Source: an uncultured Oscillospiraceae bacterium | Lineage (GTDB): Bacteria; Bacillota; Clostridia; Oscillospirales; Acutalibacteraceae | Direction: 5' to 3' | DNA: 64,000 nt | NCBI GenBank assembly: GCA_900554335.1 | Contig: USGT01000003.1 | Coordinates: 87,858 to 151,857, forward strand | Shown here: piece by piece, positions 25,591 through 34,276 of the stretch | How the letters are laid out: each line of letters begins with the position of its first letter | Numbering within the stretch: the stretch's first letter is position 1 | Notes under the pieces: model-generated | What the model was told of the DNA's origin: nothing | The model's database searches: none | The model's input: only the letters and a program-made list of their open reading frames with translations | Made by a program: the position numbers and the translations under genes

Positions 25591-26667
25591 CTAAATGTAG
25601 TTTTCCCTGCAAAGCATTTCAGCAAGCAAGATAGATCCTCCGGCTGCTCCTCTTATGGTGTTGTGGCTCATGCAAATGAATTTAATGTCATATTGCGAGT
25701 CTTCTCTGAGCCTTCCCACTGAGATTCCCATGCCGTGCTCGAGGTTCCTTTCAGAAGCTATTTGCGGTCTGTCGTCTTCTTTAAAATAGGTTATAAATTT
25801 GCTCGGTGAGCTCGGGAGGCCTTGGCTTCTTGGATCGCCTTTGAAGTCTTCCCAAATCTTTATAATTTCTTCAATCTGAGCTTTTTTCTCAAACGATGCA
25901 AAAACCGCAGCTGTGTGGCCGTCAGTTACGGGAACTCTCAGGCACTGCGAAGTTATGTTTGGGGTTTTCGAAGGAACTATTTTGCCATCTGTGATTTTGC
26001 CCCAAATTTTGAGCGGTTCTATTTCGGATTTTTCTTCTTCACCTTTTATGAAAGGAATAATATTATCTTTCATTTCCGGCCAAGAATCGAAATTTTTGCC
26101 TGCGCCCGAAATTGCTTGGTATGTGCATACTAAAACCGATTTAAGTCCAAATTTTTCGAGCGGGTAAAGCGCAGGAACAAAGCACTGAATCGAGCAGTTT
26201 GATTTAGTCGCTATGAAGCCGCGTTTCGTGCCGAGCCTTTCCTTTTGCTTTTCAATAATATTCATGTGGTCTGCGTTTAATTCAGGAATAATCATCGGAA
26301 CATCTTCCGTGAGCCTGTTGGCGCTGTTGTTCGAAATAACAGGGCATTCGAGTTTTGCGTATTTTTCTTCGAGCTTTTTCGTTTCTTCTTTGCTAAGGCT
26401 GACCGCGCAGAAAACAAAATCAACTTCACCGGCGATTTTTTCAGCGTCTTTAACTGCATCCAAAACCACGATATTTCTAACGTTTTCAGGGATTGCTTTT
26501 TCCATTATCCATTTGTTTTTAACGGCGTTTTCATAGGTTTTTCCGGCAGAATTTTCGCTTGCTGCCAAAACTTTGATTTCAAACCAAGGGTGATTTTCAA
26601 GAAGTGAAATATATTTTTGGCCCACCGTTCCGGTAGCGCCGATGATTCCAACACTGTATTTTTTCAT
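25591..26667 (-). CDS. asd: Aspartate-semialdehyde dehydrogenase (archaeal/fungal-type)
   Basis: 358 residues. N-terminal GATGTVGQKY nucleotide site, catalytic Cys in KSNCSIQCF, and the C-terminal substrate region RVPVTDGHTAAV. The length and the SNCS context fit the archaeal/fungal-type ASADH rather than the usual GGNC bacterial form. Makes aspartate semialdehyde for lysine, threonine and methionine. First gene of asd-dapA-dapB. The ribosome site is weak and a short upstream frame ends 12 bp before the start (26680-26724). Confidence 0.93.
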   Translation of the reverse strand: MKKYSVGIIGATGTVGQKYISLLENHPWFEIKVLAASENSAGKTYENAVKNKWIMEKAIPENVRNIVVLDAVKDAEKIAGEVDFVFCAVSLSKEETKKLEEKYAKLECPVISNNSANRLTEDVPMIIPELNADHMNIIEKQKERLGTKRGFIATKSNCSIQCFVPALYPLEKFGLKSVLVCTYQAISGAGKNFDSWPEMKDNIIPFIKGEEEKSEIEPLKIWGKITDGKIVPSKTPNITSQCLRVPVTDGHTAAVFASFEKKAQIEEIIKIWEDFKGDPRSQGLPSSPSKFITYFKEDDRPQIASERNLEHGMGISVGRLREDSQYDIKFICMSHNTIRGAAGGSILLAEMLCRENYI

Positions 26668-26679
26668 AAAATTTTGAGC

Positions 26680-26724
26680 TTATGATTTTCCGGCCTTTTC
26701 TTTTAGCGATATAAATAAAATCAT
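26680..26724 (-). CDS. Possible 14-residue leader peptide upstream of asd
   Basis: ATG (26722-26724) preceded by AGGCGGTGAG, reading 14 codons of which three of the last seven are Lys (KEKAGKS), then TAA. It ends 12 bases before asd. Lysine codons in a leader to a lysine-pathway operon would suit attenuation or coupled initiation, but no alternative terminator was identified, so this is a candidate only. No lysine riboswitch was recognised here. Confidence 0.3.
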   Translation of the reverse strand: MILFISLKEKAGKS

Positions 26725-26881
26725 TCGCTCTTCTCACCGCCTTTTGTTTACAATGATATTTTTATTTAAATTAAGCAGTTTCAAATTTATTTTGCTGCTC
26801 TAAAGCTTTATAATAACATTGTATTTAGAAATATGTCAATTTGATTATTTAACAAAAATTAGACTAGCAAGGAGAAGAAAA

Positions 26882-27940
26882 GTGAACGAAATTAAGCATG
26901 ATTTTACTAAAAAAAGCGAATTTTATTATGATTTGCCTGAAGATTTGATAGCACAAACTCCTCTTAAAAAAAGAGATGATTCCAGGCTTATGGTCATGGA
27001 AAAATTAAGCGGTAAGCTAGCTCATGATCATTTTTATAATATTGCAGATTATTTGCAAGAAGGCGATTGCCTTATTCTTAACGACTCGAAAGTTTTGCCA
27101 GCAAGAATCTTCGGGAAAAATGTTGACACAGGAAGAATAGCGGAGTTTTTGCTTTTGAAGCAGCACGGAACGGGAATTTGGGAGTGCCTCGTTAAGCCCG
27201 GCAAGAAAGTTAAAAAAGATTTCAGTTTTATTTTCGAGGGCACTGAAGGCGTTGTGCTCAAAGCCACGGTGAAGGACATTCTGGAAGACGGCAACAGAAT
27301 AATTGAGTTTGAAGACAAAACTGATTTTTTTGCCAAGCTTGAAAAGGTAGGCCAGATGCCTCTTCCGCCTTACATAAAAGAAAAACTTAAAGACCAATCG
27401 CGCTACCAAACGATTTATGCAAAAGATTTGGGTTCGGCTGCAGCACCAACCGCAGGGCTTCATTTCACGCCTGAAGTTTTTGAAAAATTAAAGCAAAAAG
27501 GCGTAAATATTGGTTATGTTACTCTTCACGTTGGCCTTGGAACATTCAGGCCAGTTAAAGAAGAAAACATTGCAAACCACAAGATGCATTCTGAGTTTTT
27601 CCAGATGCCGAAAGAAACCGAAGAGCTCATTAAAAAGACTAAAGCTGCGGGCAAAAGAGTCATTTGCGTGGGAACCACAAGTTGCAGGGTTTTGGAGTCT
27701 GTTTACAGCAAATTTGGCGAGGCTAAAGCTTGCGAAATGTCTACCGATATATTCATAAAACCGGGCTATAAATTCGGAATTATGGATGGCCTTATCACGA
27801 ATTTTCACCTTCCTGAAAGCACGCTTATCATTCTGGTTTGTGCTTTTGCAGGCTACGAAAATACGCTAAATGCCTATAAGGAAGCGGTTAAAGAGAAATA
27901 CAGATTTTTCAGTTTCGGCGATGCAATGATGATTTTGTAA
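26882..27940 (+). CDS. queA: S-adenosylmethionine:tRNA ribosyltransferase-isomerase
   Basis: 352 residues from a GTG six bases after AAGGAG; the frame is open 21 codons upstream without a start signal. Transfers the ribosyl part of AdoMet to preQ1-tRNA, forming epoxyqueuosine. Family motifs: FYYDLPEDLIAQ, SRLMV, DSKVLPARI, GSAAAPTAGLHFT, HVGLGTFRPV, NFHLPESTLI. Works after Tgt, encoded at 22342 on the opposite strand. A TATAAT at 26809-26814 may belong to its promoter. Confidence 0.97.
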   Translation: MNEIKHDFTKKSEFYYDLPEDLIAQTPLKKRDDSRLMVMEKLSGKLAHDHFYNIADYLQEGDCLILNDSKVLPARIFGKNVDTGRIAEFLLLKQHGTGIWECLVKPGKKVKKDFSFIFEGTEGVVLKATVKDILEDGNRIIEFEDKTDFFAKLEKVGQMPLPPYIKEKLKDQSRYQTIYAKDLGSAAAPTAGLHFTPEVFEKLKQKGVNIGYVTLHVGLGTFRPVKEENIANHKMHSEFFQMPKETEELIKKTKAAGKRVICVGTTSCRVLESVYSKFGEAKACEMSTDIFIKPGYKFGIMDGLITNFHLPESTLIILVCAFAGYENTLNAYKEAVKEKYRFFSFGDAMMIL

Positions 27941-27959
27941 AAAAAATTTTAAAACATTA

Positions 27960-27988
27960 TTGAAATGTAATAGAGAGTGTGATATAAT
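27960..27988 (+). promoter_or_regulatory. Strong sigma-A promoter of rpsB-tsf
   Basis: TTGAAA (27960-27965), 17-bp spacer, TATAAT (27983-27988). Transcription would begin near 27995. Confidence 0.85.
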
Positions 27989-27993
27989 GGCTC

Positions 27994-28090
27994 TTGCGCG
28001 CTTATGCGCAAAATTACACACGCCGATTTAAAGTACTTGGTGATTGAGCCACAGGGCTTTTGGTGTCGGCGGAGGAAAAACCAAGGAGGA
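27994..28090 (+). promoter_or_regulatory. Structured 5' leader of rpsB (candidate S2 autoregulatory element)
   Basis: The leader contains a hairpin TTGCGC (27994-27999) with GCGCAA (28006-28011), a long-range pairing CGCCGA (28021-28026) with TCGGCG (28066-28071), and inside it a small hairpin AGCC/GGCT. The long-range stem ends about 10 bases before the AAGGAGG of rpsB. Ribosomal protein leaders often bind their own product; binding by S2 is inference. Confidence 0.5.
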
Positions 28091-28095
28091 CTTAT

Positions 28096-28872
28096 ATGTC
28101 AGTAGTATCAATGAAACAACTTTTAGAGGCCGGTGTTCATTTCGGACATCAAACTCGCAGATGGAATCCGAAAATGTCAAAGTACATTTTTACTCAACGT
28201 AACGGAATCCACATCATCGACCTTCAAAAAACAGTAAGAAAGCTCGATGAAGCTTACAATTTCATCAAAGAAATCACAGAAGAAGGCAAGTCTGTTCTTT
28301 TCGTTGGAACCAAAAAGCAAGCTCAAGAATCAGTTAAAGATGAAGCTATCAGATCAGGTTCTTACTATGTTAATGCTCGTTGGCTCGGCGGTATGCTTAC
28401 AAACTTCTCAACTATTCGCAAAAGAGTAAGCAGACTTAACCAACTTAAAGTTATGGAACAAGACGGAACTTTTGAGCTTCTTCCTAAAAAAGAAGTTATT
28501 AATCTTCGCCATGAAATTGAAAAACTCGAAAAATTCCTTGGCGGCGTTAAAGATATGAAAGAACTCCCGGGCGCACTTTTCGTTGTTGACCCGAAAAAAG
28601 AAAGAATTGCAGTTGCAGAAGCTAAAAAGCTTGATATTCCTGTTGTTGCAATCGTAGACACAAACTGCGACCCAGATGCAGTTGACCATGTAATTCCTGG
28701 TAACGACGATGCTATCAGAGCTGTTAAATTAATCTGCTCAGCAATGGCAAGCGCTATCATCGAAGGAAAAGAAGGCGAAATCGTTTCTTCTGAAATCAGC
28801 GAAGAAGCTGCAGTTGAAATCGAAAAAGAAATGTTAGAAACAGCTGAAAAATCTGAATCTGAAGAAGCTTAA
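28096..28872 (+). CDS. rpsB: Small ribosomal subunit protein S2
   Basis: 258 residues from the ATG following AAGGAGG. An in-frame GTG 36 bases upstream lies inside the leader and is rejected. S2 motifs: LLEAGVHFGHQTRRWNPKM at the N-terminus, VLFVGTKKQAQ, RWLGGMLTNF, VVDPKKERIAVAEA, IVDTNCDPD. The acidic C-terminal tail is normal. Standard rpsB-tsf pair. Confidence 0.98.
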   Translation: MSVVSMKQLLEAGVHFGHQTRRWNPKMSKYIFTQRNGIHIIDLQKTVRKLDEAYNFIKEITEEGKSVLFVGTKKQAQESVKDEAIRSGSYYVNARWLGGMLTNFSTIRKRVSRLNQLKVMEQDGTFELLPKKEVINLRHEIEKLEKFLGGVKDMKELPGALFVVDPKKERIAVAEAKKLDIPVVAIVDTNCDPDAVDHVIPGNDDAIRAVKLICSAMASAIIEGKEGEIVSSEISEEAAVEIEKEMLETAEKSESEEA

Positions 28873-28899
28873 GCATATAATTTTTTTGGAGGAATATTT

Positions 28900-29814
28900 A
28901 TGAGTTTTACTGCTAAAGATGTAAAAGAACTTAGAGAAAAAACCGGTTGCGGAATGATGGATTGCAAAAAAGCGCTTACTTCATCAAACGGCGACATGGA
29001 AAAAGCTATAGACTTTTTAAGAGAAAAGGGTCTCGCAGCTGCAGCAAAAAAATCTTCAAGAATTGCTGCTGAAGGTTTGGCAATGGCTTACACAAACGAA
29101 GATTCTTCAGTAGGGGTTGCTATAGAAGTAAACTCTGAAACAGACTTCGTTGCAAAAAATGCTGATTTCCAAGCATTTGTTAAACTTTGCGCAGAAACCG
29201 TTATGAAGCAAAAACCGGCTTCTGTTGAAGAGCTCTTAGCTGCAAAAACAGAAAATGGCCAAACAATCGAAGCTGCACTTCAAGAAAAGATTTTAGTAAT
29301 CGGCGAAAATATTAAAATCAGACGTTTCGAACTTTTAGAAGGCGTTGTTGCAAGCTATGTTCACGCAGGCGGAAAAATTGGCGTTTTGGTTAAATTTGAC
29401 GTTGCTGATAAGATCGTTGTAAGCGGTGAAGCTTTCAAAACTTTCGCTAAAGACATCGCAATGCAAGTTGCAGCAGCAAGCCCAGCTTACCTCAGAAGAG
29501 AAGAAGTTCCGGCTGAAGTTTTAGAACATGAAAAGAAAATTTTGAAAGAACAAATCGTTCAAGGCGGAGCTCCTGAAAAAGTTGCAGATAAAATCCTCGA
29601 AGGAAAAATTGGCAAATACTATAAAGAAGTTTGCTTAATTGATCAACCTTTCGTAAAAGATGGCCATATGTCAGTCGCTGATTACGCTAAAAATGTTTCT
29701 AAAGAACTTGGAACAGAAATTAAAATTGAAGCTTTCGTAAGATTCGAAAAAGGCCAAGGCCTTGAGAAAAAAGAAGACAACTTTGCTGACGAAGTTGCTG
29801 GAATGATTAAATAA
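28900..29814 (+). CDS. tsf: Elongation factor Ts
   Basis: 304 residues, ATG after TTGGAGG, 27 bp behind rpsB. N-terminal UBA domain (VKELREKTGCGMMDCKKAL; most homologues have TGAGMMDCKKAL), then the EF-Tu contact motif SETDFVAKN and two core subdomains ending in a short C-terminal module. Exchanges GDP for GTP on EF-Tu. Confidence 0.98.
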   Translation: MSFTAKDVKELREKTGCGMMDCKKALTSSNGDMEKAIDFLREKGLAAAAKKSSRIAAEGLAMAYTNEDSSVGVAIEVNSETDFVAKNADFQAFVKLCAETVMKQKPASVEELLAAKTENGQTIEAALQEKILVIGENIKIRRFELLEGVVASYVHAGGKIGVLVKFDVADKIVVSGEAFKTFAKDIAMQVAAASPAYLRREEVPAEVLEHEKKILKEQIVQGGAPEKVADKILEGKIGKYYKEVCLIDQPFVKDGHMSVADYAKNVSKELGTEIKIEAFVRFEKGQGLEKKEDNFADEVAGMIK

Positions 29815-29848
29815 TTAAAAGTTTGATTCTTTAATAAGGCGGCGTTTA

Positions 29849-31129
29849 ATGGTTAAGCTAGATTTGAAATATTTGAAAAATTTTATAAACGATTCGGACG
29901 TTGAATTTTTTGAAGAAAAACTAAAAGATGCTCATGAAAAGCTTCACAATCTGGATGATTTATCAAATGGAAAAGGTTGGCTTGAGTTACCTGAAAAATT
30001 CTCCGAAGATGATATTTTGAAAATTGAAAATGCAGCTCGTGAAATAAAATCGAAGTGCGATGTTTTCATAGTCATTGGGATTGGCGGCTCTTATTTAGGC
30101 GCCAAAGCTGGAATAGAATTTTTAAAGCCTAAATATTTGGGTTTTGAATCTGCTCCTGAGGTGGTTTTCGCAGGAAACACAATGAGCTCGTTTGAAACAA
30201 GCAAAATCATTGAAATTTGCAAAAATAAAGACGTTTGCCTGAATGTTATTTCGAAATCCGGGTCTACGCTGGAATGTGCTTTAACTTTCAGAATTTTGAG
30301 GAATATTCTTGAAAATAAATATGGGAAAGATGAAGCCAGCAGAAGAATTTATTGCACGACTGACCCTGAAAAAGGTTTGTTGAAGGAAATGTCACTTAAA
30401 AATGGCTATAAAACTTTTGACATTCCTTCCAGCGTGGGCGGAAGATACTCGGTTCTCACTGCCGTGGGTCTTTTGCCTCTGGCGGTGGCCGGCGCAAACA
30501 TCAGAGAAATTTTAAATGGCGCGAAAAGTGCTTGTGAGAAATACAAATATTTAAGCGCTGAAAACGAATGCTATAAATATGCTGTTTTAAGAAATGCACT
30601 TTATAATAAAGGAAAAGTCATTGAGTTGATGGCAGGTTATGAGCCCTGGATGAAATGTTTTTTTGAGTGGTGGAGGCAACTTTTTGGTGAAAGTGAAGGA
30701 AAATCCGGAAAAGGAATTTTTCCATCTTCCGTGGTGTTTTCTACGGATCTTCATTCGATGGGTCAGTTCATTCAAGAAGGCAGCAAGATTTTGTTCGAAA
30801 CAGTCATAACAGTTAAAAATAACATGCAAAATGTGGTTATACCGCATGAAATTGATAACATAGATAATCTCAATTATCTTGCAGGAAAAAGCATGAAATT
30901 TATTAATGATAAGGCTTTTGAGGGGACAATTGCTGCTCATGTTGATGGTGGCGTGCCTAATATTCACATAGAAATTGACGGCTCTGATGAATATAATTTA
31001 GGTTATATTATATATTTTTTTGAAAAAGCTTGTGCTATTTCGGCATATATTTTGGGCGTTAATCCGTTTAATCAGCCTGGTGTGGAAGCCTATAAAAAGA
31101 ATATGTTTTCTTTGCTTGGCCGACAATAA
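29849..31129 (+). CDS. pgi: Glucose-6-phosphate isomerase
   Basis: 426 residues, the short form common in Firmicutes. ATG after AAGGCGG. Motifs: GIGGSYLGAKA, SKSGSTLE, GRYSVLTAVGLLP and the C-terminal Lys region NPFNQPGVEAYK. Interconverts glucose 6-phosphate and fructose 6-phosphate. Starts 34 bp after tsf without a visible terminator, so read-through is possible. Confidence 0.97.
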   Translation: MVKLDLKYLKNFINDSDVEFFEEKLKDAHEKLHNLDDLSNGKGWLELPEKFSEDDILKIENAAREIKSKCDVFIVIGIGGSYLGAKAGIEFLKPKYLGFESAPEVVFAGNTMSSFETSKIIEICKNKDVCLNVISKSGSTLECALTFRILRNILENKYGKDEASRRIYCTTDPEKGLLKEMSLKNGYKTFDIPSSVGGRYSVLTAVGLLPLAVAGANIREILNGAKSACEKYKYLSAENECYKYAVLRNALYNKGKVIELMAGYEPWMKCFFEWWRQLFGESEGKSGKGIFPSSVVFSTDLHSMGQFIQEGSKILFETVITVKNNMQNVVIPHEIDNIDNLNYLAGKSMKFINDKAFEGTIAAHVDGGVPNIHIEIDGSDEYNLGYIIYFFEKACAISAYILGVNPFNQPGVEAYKKNMFSLLGRQ

Positions 31130-31131
31130 TA

Positions 31132-31160
31132 TTGACAAAATGCAGAATTTGTTTTATAAT
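31132..31160 (+). promoter_or_regulatory. Consensus sigma-A promoter of rpmF
   Basis: TTGACA (31132-31137), 17-bp spacer, TATAAT (31155-31160); a perfect match. It leaves a leader of about 100 nt before rpmF. Confidence 0.9.
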
Positions 31161-31269
31161 AAATTTACTTTAAGTTTATGTAGCCTTTTGCATTGGTGGT
31201 TTAGCAAAAATATATAAATTAAGTTGAAAGTAAAATTAAATAGTTTGCAGAAGGGTAGGTGTTCAGATT

Positions 31270-31455
31270 ATGGCAATAGTACCTAAAAGAAAGACTTCTA
31301 AAGCAAGAAGAAATTCAAGACGTTCAAACGTTTGGAAACTTGAGGCTCCAGCACTCAGCCGTTGCGGAAAATGCGGAGGACTCAAATTAGTTCACAGAGT
31401 TTGCAGCAGCTGCGGCTACTACAAAGACAGAGAAGTTATTAAAAAAGAGGCATAA
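31270..31455 (+). CDS. rpmF: Large ribosomal subunit protein L32
   Basis: 61 residues, MAIVPKRKTSKARRNSRRS basic N-terminus and a zinc ribbon with CGKC and CSSC pairs, the zinc-keeping (C+) form. The frequent partner yceD is absent upstream. der follows after a small hairpin. Confidence 0.96.
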   Translation: MAIVPKRKTSKARRNSRRSNVWKLEAPALSRCGKCGGLKLVHRVCSSCGYYKDREVIKKEA

Positions 31456-31511
31456 GCCTGATTATAGTGTAACTTTTAGAGGAGGAGCGATCCTTCTCTA
31501 TTTTCTTAAAG

Positions 31512-31531
31512 CTGCTTTCAAAAGCAGTTTT
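31512..31531 (+). terminator. Weak hairpin between rpmF and der
   Basis: A 6-bp stem CTGCTT (31512-31517) with AAGCAG (31522-31527), loop TCAA, then TTTT. Probably a partial terminator or attenuator that lowers der expression. Confidence 0.45.
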
Positions 31532-31553
31532 GCGCATGAAAGGAAGGGTAAAA

Positions 31554-32894
31554 ATGTCAAAACCAGTTGTAGCTTTTGTCGGCAGACCTAATGTTGGCAA
31601 ATCTACACTTTTCAATAAATTAAGCGGCAAAAGGATTTCTATTGTGGATGATATGCCGGGAGTTACGCGCGACAGAGTTTACTCGGAATGCGAATGGAGA
31701 GGCAGAAAAATTTCTCTTATCGATACCGGGGGAATTGAAATAAGCGGCGCGGAAGATATTATTTCGAAGGCTATTAAATCTCAAGCGGAAATCGCGATAG
31801 ACGTCGCAGACGTTATAGTTTTTGTTGTTGATGGAAAAGTTGGAATGGCTTTGGGCGATGAAGAAATTGCAAATGTTCTGAAAAGATCTGGCAAACCTGT
31901 TATCGTTTGTGTTAATAAGCTTGATAAAGTTGGAAATGAAAACTATAATTTGTATGAATTTTACAATTTAGGCCTTGGAGAACCTATAGCAGTTTCGTCC
32001 GTTCATGGCCACGGAACAGGCGATTTGCTTGATGAAGTTTTTAAATATTTACCTGAAAGTAACGCCGCTGATGACGAAAGTTATATTTCGGTTGCGGTTA
32101 TCGGGAAACCTAATGTTGGAAAATCTTCGCTTATTAACCGCATTTCTGGAAGCGAAAGAAGCATTGTTTCTGATATTGCGGGCACTACGAGGGACACAAT
32201 TGATAGTGCAGTGATTAATAATCACGGAAAATATAATTTTATCGACACGGCGGGAATCAGAAGACGCAGTAAAGTTAACGAAAAGGTGGAAAAATACAGC
32301 GTAATTCGCGCTGGAATGGCAATTGAACGTTCTGACGTTTGCGTTATTATGATTGACGCTAAAGAAGGCGCCACTGAGCAGGACACCAAAGTTGCGGGCC
32401 TTGCGCACGAAGCCGGGAAAGCTTGCATTATCGCGGTTAACAAGTGGGATGCGATTGCGAAAGAAACTAAAACTTTGGAAAATTACAAAAGAAAAATCAA
32501 AGAGAAATTCAATTTCATGTCTTACGCTCCTGTTTTGTTTATTTCTGCCAAAACAGGTCAACGCATCGAAGATTTATTTGAGCTTATAAACAAAGTAAGT
32601 GAGTATAATTCAATGAGAGTTTCAACGGGCGTTTTGAACGAGGTTCTTTCAAGGGCAGTCGTGAAAACTCCTCCACCGAGCCATAAAGGCAAAAAACTCA
32701 AGATTTACTACATGACTCAAGTAAGTGTTAAGCCGCCAACATTCGTGTTTTTTGTGAACAAGGCTGAATTATTCCACTTTTCTTATCAGCATTATATCGA
32801 AAATAACCTTAGAGAAACTTTTGGTTTTGTTGGAACGCCTATACATTTTGTTATAAGAGAAAAGGGCGAGAATAGTTTTGAACCTAAAATATAA
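31554..32894 (+). CDS. der: Ribosome assembly GTPase Der (EngA)
   Basis: 446 residues from the ATG seven bases after AGGAAGGG; an upstream in-frame ATG at 31530 lacks a site. Tandem G domains, each with P-loop (GRPNVGKST, GKPNVGKSS), DTGG/DTAG switch II and NKxD, then a C-terminal KH-like domain. Needed for 50S subunit maturation. plsY starts 17 bp later. Confidence 0.97.
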   Translation: MSKPVVAFVGRPNVGKSTLFNKLSGKRISIVDDMPGVTRDRVYSECEWRGRKISLIDTGGIEISGAEDIISKAIKSQAEIAIDVADVIVFVVDGKVGMALGDEEIANVLKRSGKPVIVCVNKLDKVGNENYNLYEFYNLGLGEPIAVSSVHGHGTGDLLDEVFKYLPESNAADDESYISVAVIGKPNVGKSSLINRISGSERSIVSDIAGTTRDTIDSAVINNHGKYNFIDTAGIRRRSKVNEKVEKYSVIRAGMAIERSDVCVIMIDAKEGATEQDTKVAGLAHEAGKACIIAVNKWDAIAKETKTLENYKRKIKEKFNFMSYAPVLFISAKTGQRIEDLFELINKVSEYNSMRVSTGVLNEVLSRAVVKTPPPSHKGKKLKIYYMTQVSVKPPTFVFFVNKAELFHFSYQHYIENNLRETFGFVGTPIHFVIREKGENSFEPKI

Positions 32895-32911
32895 AGTTGG
32901 GAGAGGCATTG

Positions 32912-33592
32912 ATGTTTGAATTTTTGGAAAAATATTGGTTGCCGCTGCTGTTTAATATGATTGTGGCTTATCTTATCGGGGGGATAAACTCCTCGATCGT
33001 TGCCACGAAATTTTTGGGAATAAAAGAAGACATCAGGAACCTTGGAAGCGGCAATGCGGGTTTCACGAATGCGCTTAGAACGATGGGCAAAAAAGTTGCT
33101 ATTTTAGCTTTTGTCGGAGACTTCACTAAAGGAGTTCTGGCGGTGTTTTTGGGAATAAGAATCGCTTCGATGGACTACATCACGGATTCTTCGCTTTTGA
33201 CTATAAAAATTTTTGCTTACACGGCCGCTTTGATGTGCGTTTTGGGGCATGTTTACCCTTGCTTTTTTGGTTTCAGAGGCGGCAAAGGAATTTTAACGGC
33301 TTGGGCTTCTTCACTTTTGATTGATTGGCGCGTGTTTTTGATTCTTATCACCGTGTTTTTGATCGTTTTTGCATGCACTAAAGTCGTTTCGATTGCTTCG
33401 ATTTGCGCGGCGATGAGCTTCCCGATAGCCAGCTTTATTGTTAGCTATTTGACTGCTCCAACTGCGGAAGTTATTGTTTCAGTGGCTTTTTCTTTCGTGA
33501 TGGGCCTAATTGTGATTATCAAGCACAAGAGCAACATAATTCGAATTTTAAACGGCACGGAAAAGAAAATTTCGATTAATAAGGTGAATTAA
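32912..33592 (+). CDS. plsY: Glycerol-3-phosphate acyltransferase (acyl-phosphate type)
   Basis: 226 residues, ATG 8-10 bases after GGGAG. Multi-span membrane protein with the three PlsY loops: GSGNAGFTNALRTMGKK, GHVYPCFFGFRGGKG and the C-terminal NIIRILNGTEKK. Transfers acyl groups from acyl phosphate to glycerol 3-phosphate, the first step of phospholipid synthesis, at the inner face of the membrane. An in-frame TTG 15 bases upstream overlaps the ribosome site and is less likely. Confidence 0.95.
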   Translation: MFEFLEKYWLPLLFNMIVAYLIGGINSSIVATKFLGIKEDIRNLGSGNAGFTNALRTMGKKVAILAFVGDFTKGVLAVFLGIRIASMDYITDSSLLTIKIFAYTAALMCVLGHVYPCFFGFRGGKGILTAWASSLLIDWRVFLILITVFLIVFACTKVVSIASICAAMSFPIASFIVSYLTAPTAEVIVSVAFSFVMGLIVIIKHKSNIIRILNGTEKKISINKVN

Positions 33593-33593
33593 A

Positions 33594-34256
33594 ATGAAAT
33601 CATACACCATAAATTTAATACGTCACGGCATGACGGAAGCTAACCTCAGCGGGGCTTATGCTGGAGCGACTGATATTCCCATTTGCGACGAAGGCAAGAA
33701 AAAACTTCTCGATCTCAGAGAAAAGCATGATTACCCAAAGGCGGAAATTTACCTTAGCAGCCCGCTTAAAAGGTGCATTCAAACGTGCGAGGTTTTGTAC
33801 CCTGGCGTTAAACCGCAAATTATTGACGGCCTTAAAGAATGGAATTTCGGAAGATGGGAAGGGAAGACGCCTGCTGAGCTTCTTGAAGATAAAGAATATT
33901 CCGAGTGGATTAAAAGCGGCCGCCAAGGAATGATTCCAAGCGGCGAAAGCGCGCAAGATTTTGGAAATAGAATTTGCGAGTGTTTTGAATCGATTGTTTA
34001 TTCGATGATTAGCCAAGGCGTGAGCAGCGCAAATATTTTCACTCATGGTGGCGTTATCATGAGCATTTTGGCGACTTATGGCATCCCGAGAGCTGACTTT
34101 TTTGATTGGATTGTAGATAATGGTTGCGGTTATTCGATTAGAATAATGCCGAGCCTTTGGATGAGGGACAGGGTTGCTGAGGTTTTCGGGAAGGTGCCTG
34201 AAGGCGCGGAAAACAAAATTAGCGGAAAATTTAAAGATTTGATAGAAAGCAAGTAA
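33594..34256 (+). CDS. Histidine phosphatase family protein
   Basis: 220 residues, ATG after AAGGTG, one base past the plsY stop. Phosphoglycerate-mutase-like fold: catalytic LIRHGMTEAN, Arg in SSPLKRCIQT, proton donor Glu in EWNFGRWEG, and second His in THGGVIM. Such proteins may act as cobalamin/alpha-ribazole phosphatase, phosphosugar phosphatase or PGM; sequence alone does not decide. Likely co-transcribed with plsY and typA. Confidence 0.85.
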   Translation: MKSYTINLIRHGMTEANLSGAYAGATDIPICDEGKKKLLDLREKHDYPKAEIYLSSPLKRCIQTCEVLYPGVKPQIIDGLKEWNFGRWEGKTPAELLEDKEYSEWIKSGRQGMIPSGESAQDFGNRICECFESIVYSMISQGVSSANIFTHGGVIMSILATYGIPRADFFDWIVDNGCGYSIRIMPSLWMRDRVAEVFGKVPEGAENKISGKFKDLIESK

Positions 34257-34276
34257 AATAAGGAGGAAAATTTTAA

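Noticed and set aside
26668..26818. Lysine riboswitch upstream of asd
   Set aside because: The region is too short and lacks the conserved multi-helix L-box core.
28060..28095. GTG-started N-terminal extension of S2
   Set aside because: It lies inside the structured leader, before the real AAGGAGG and ATG; S2 homologues begin at the later ATG.
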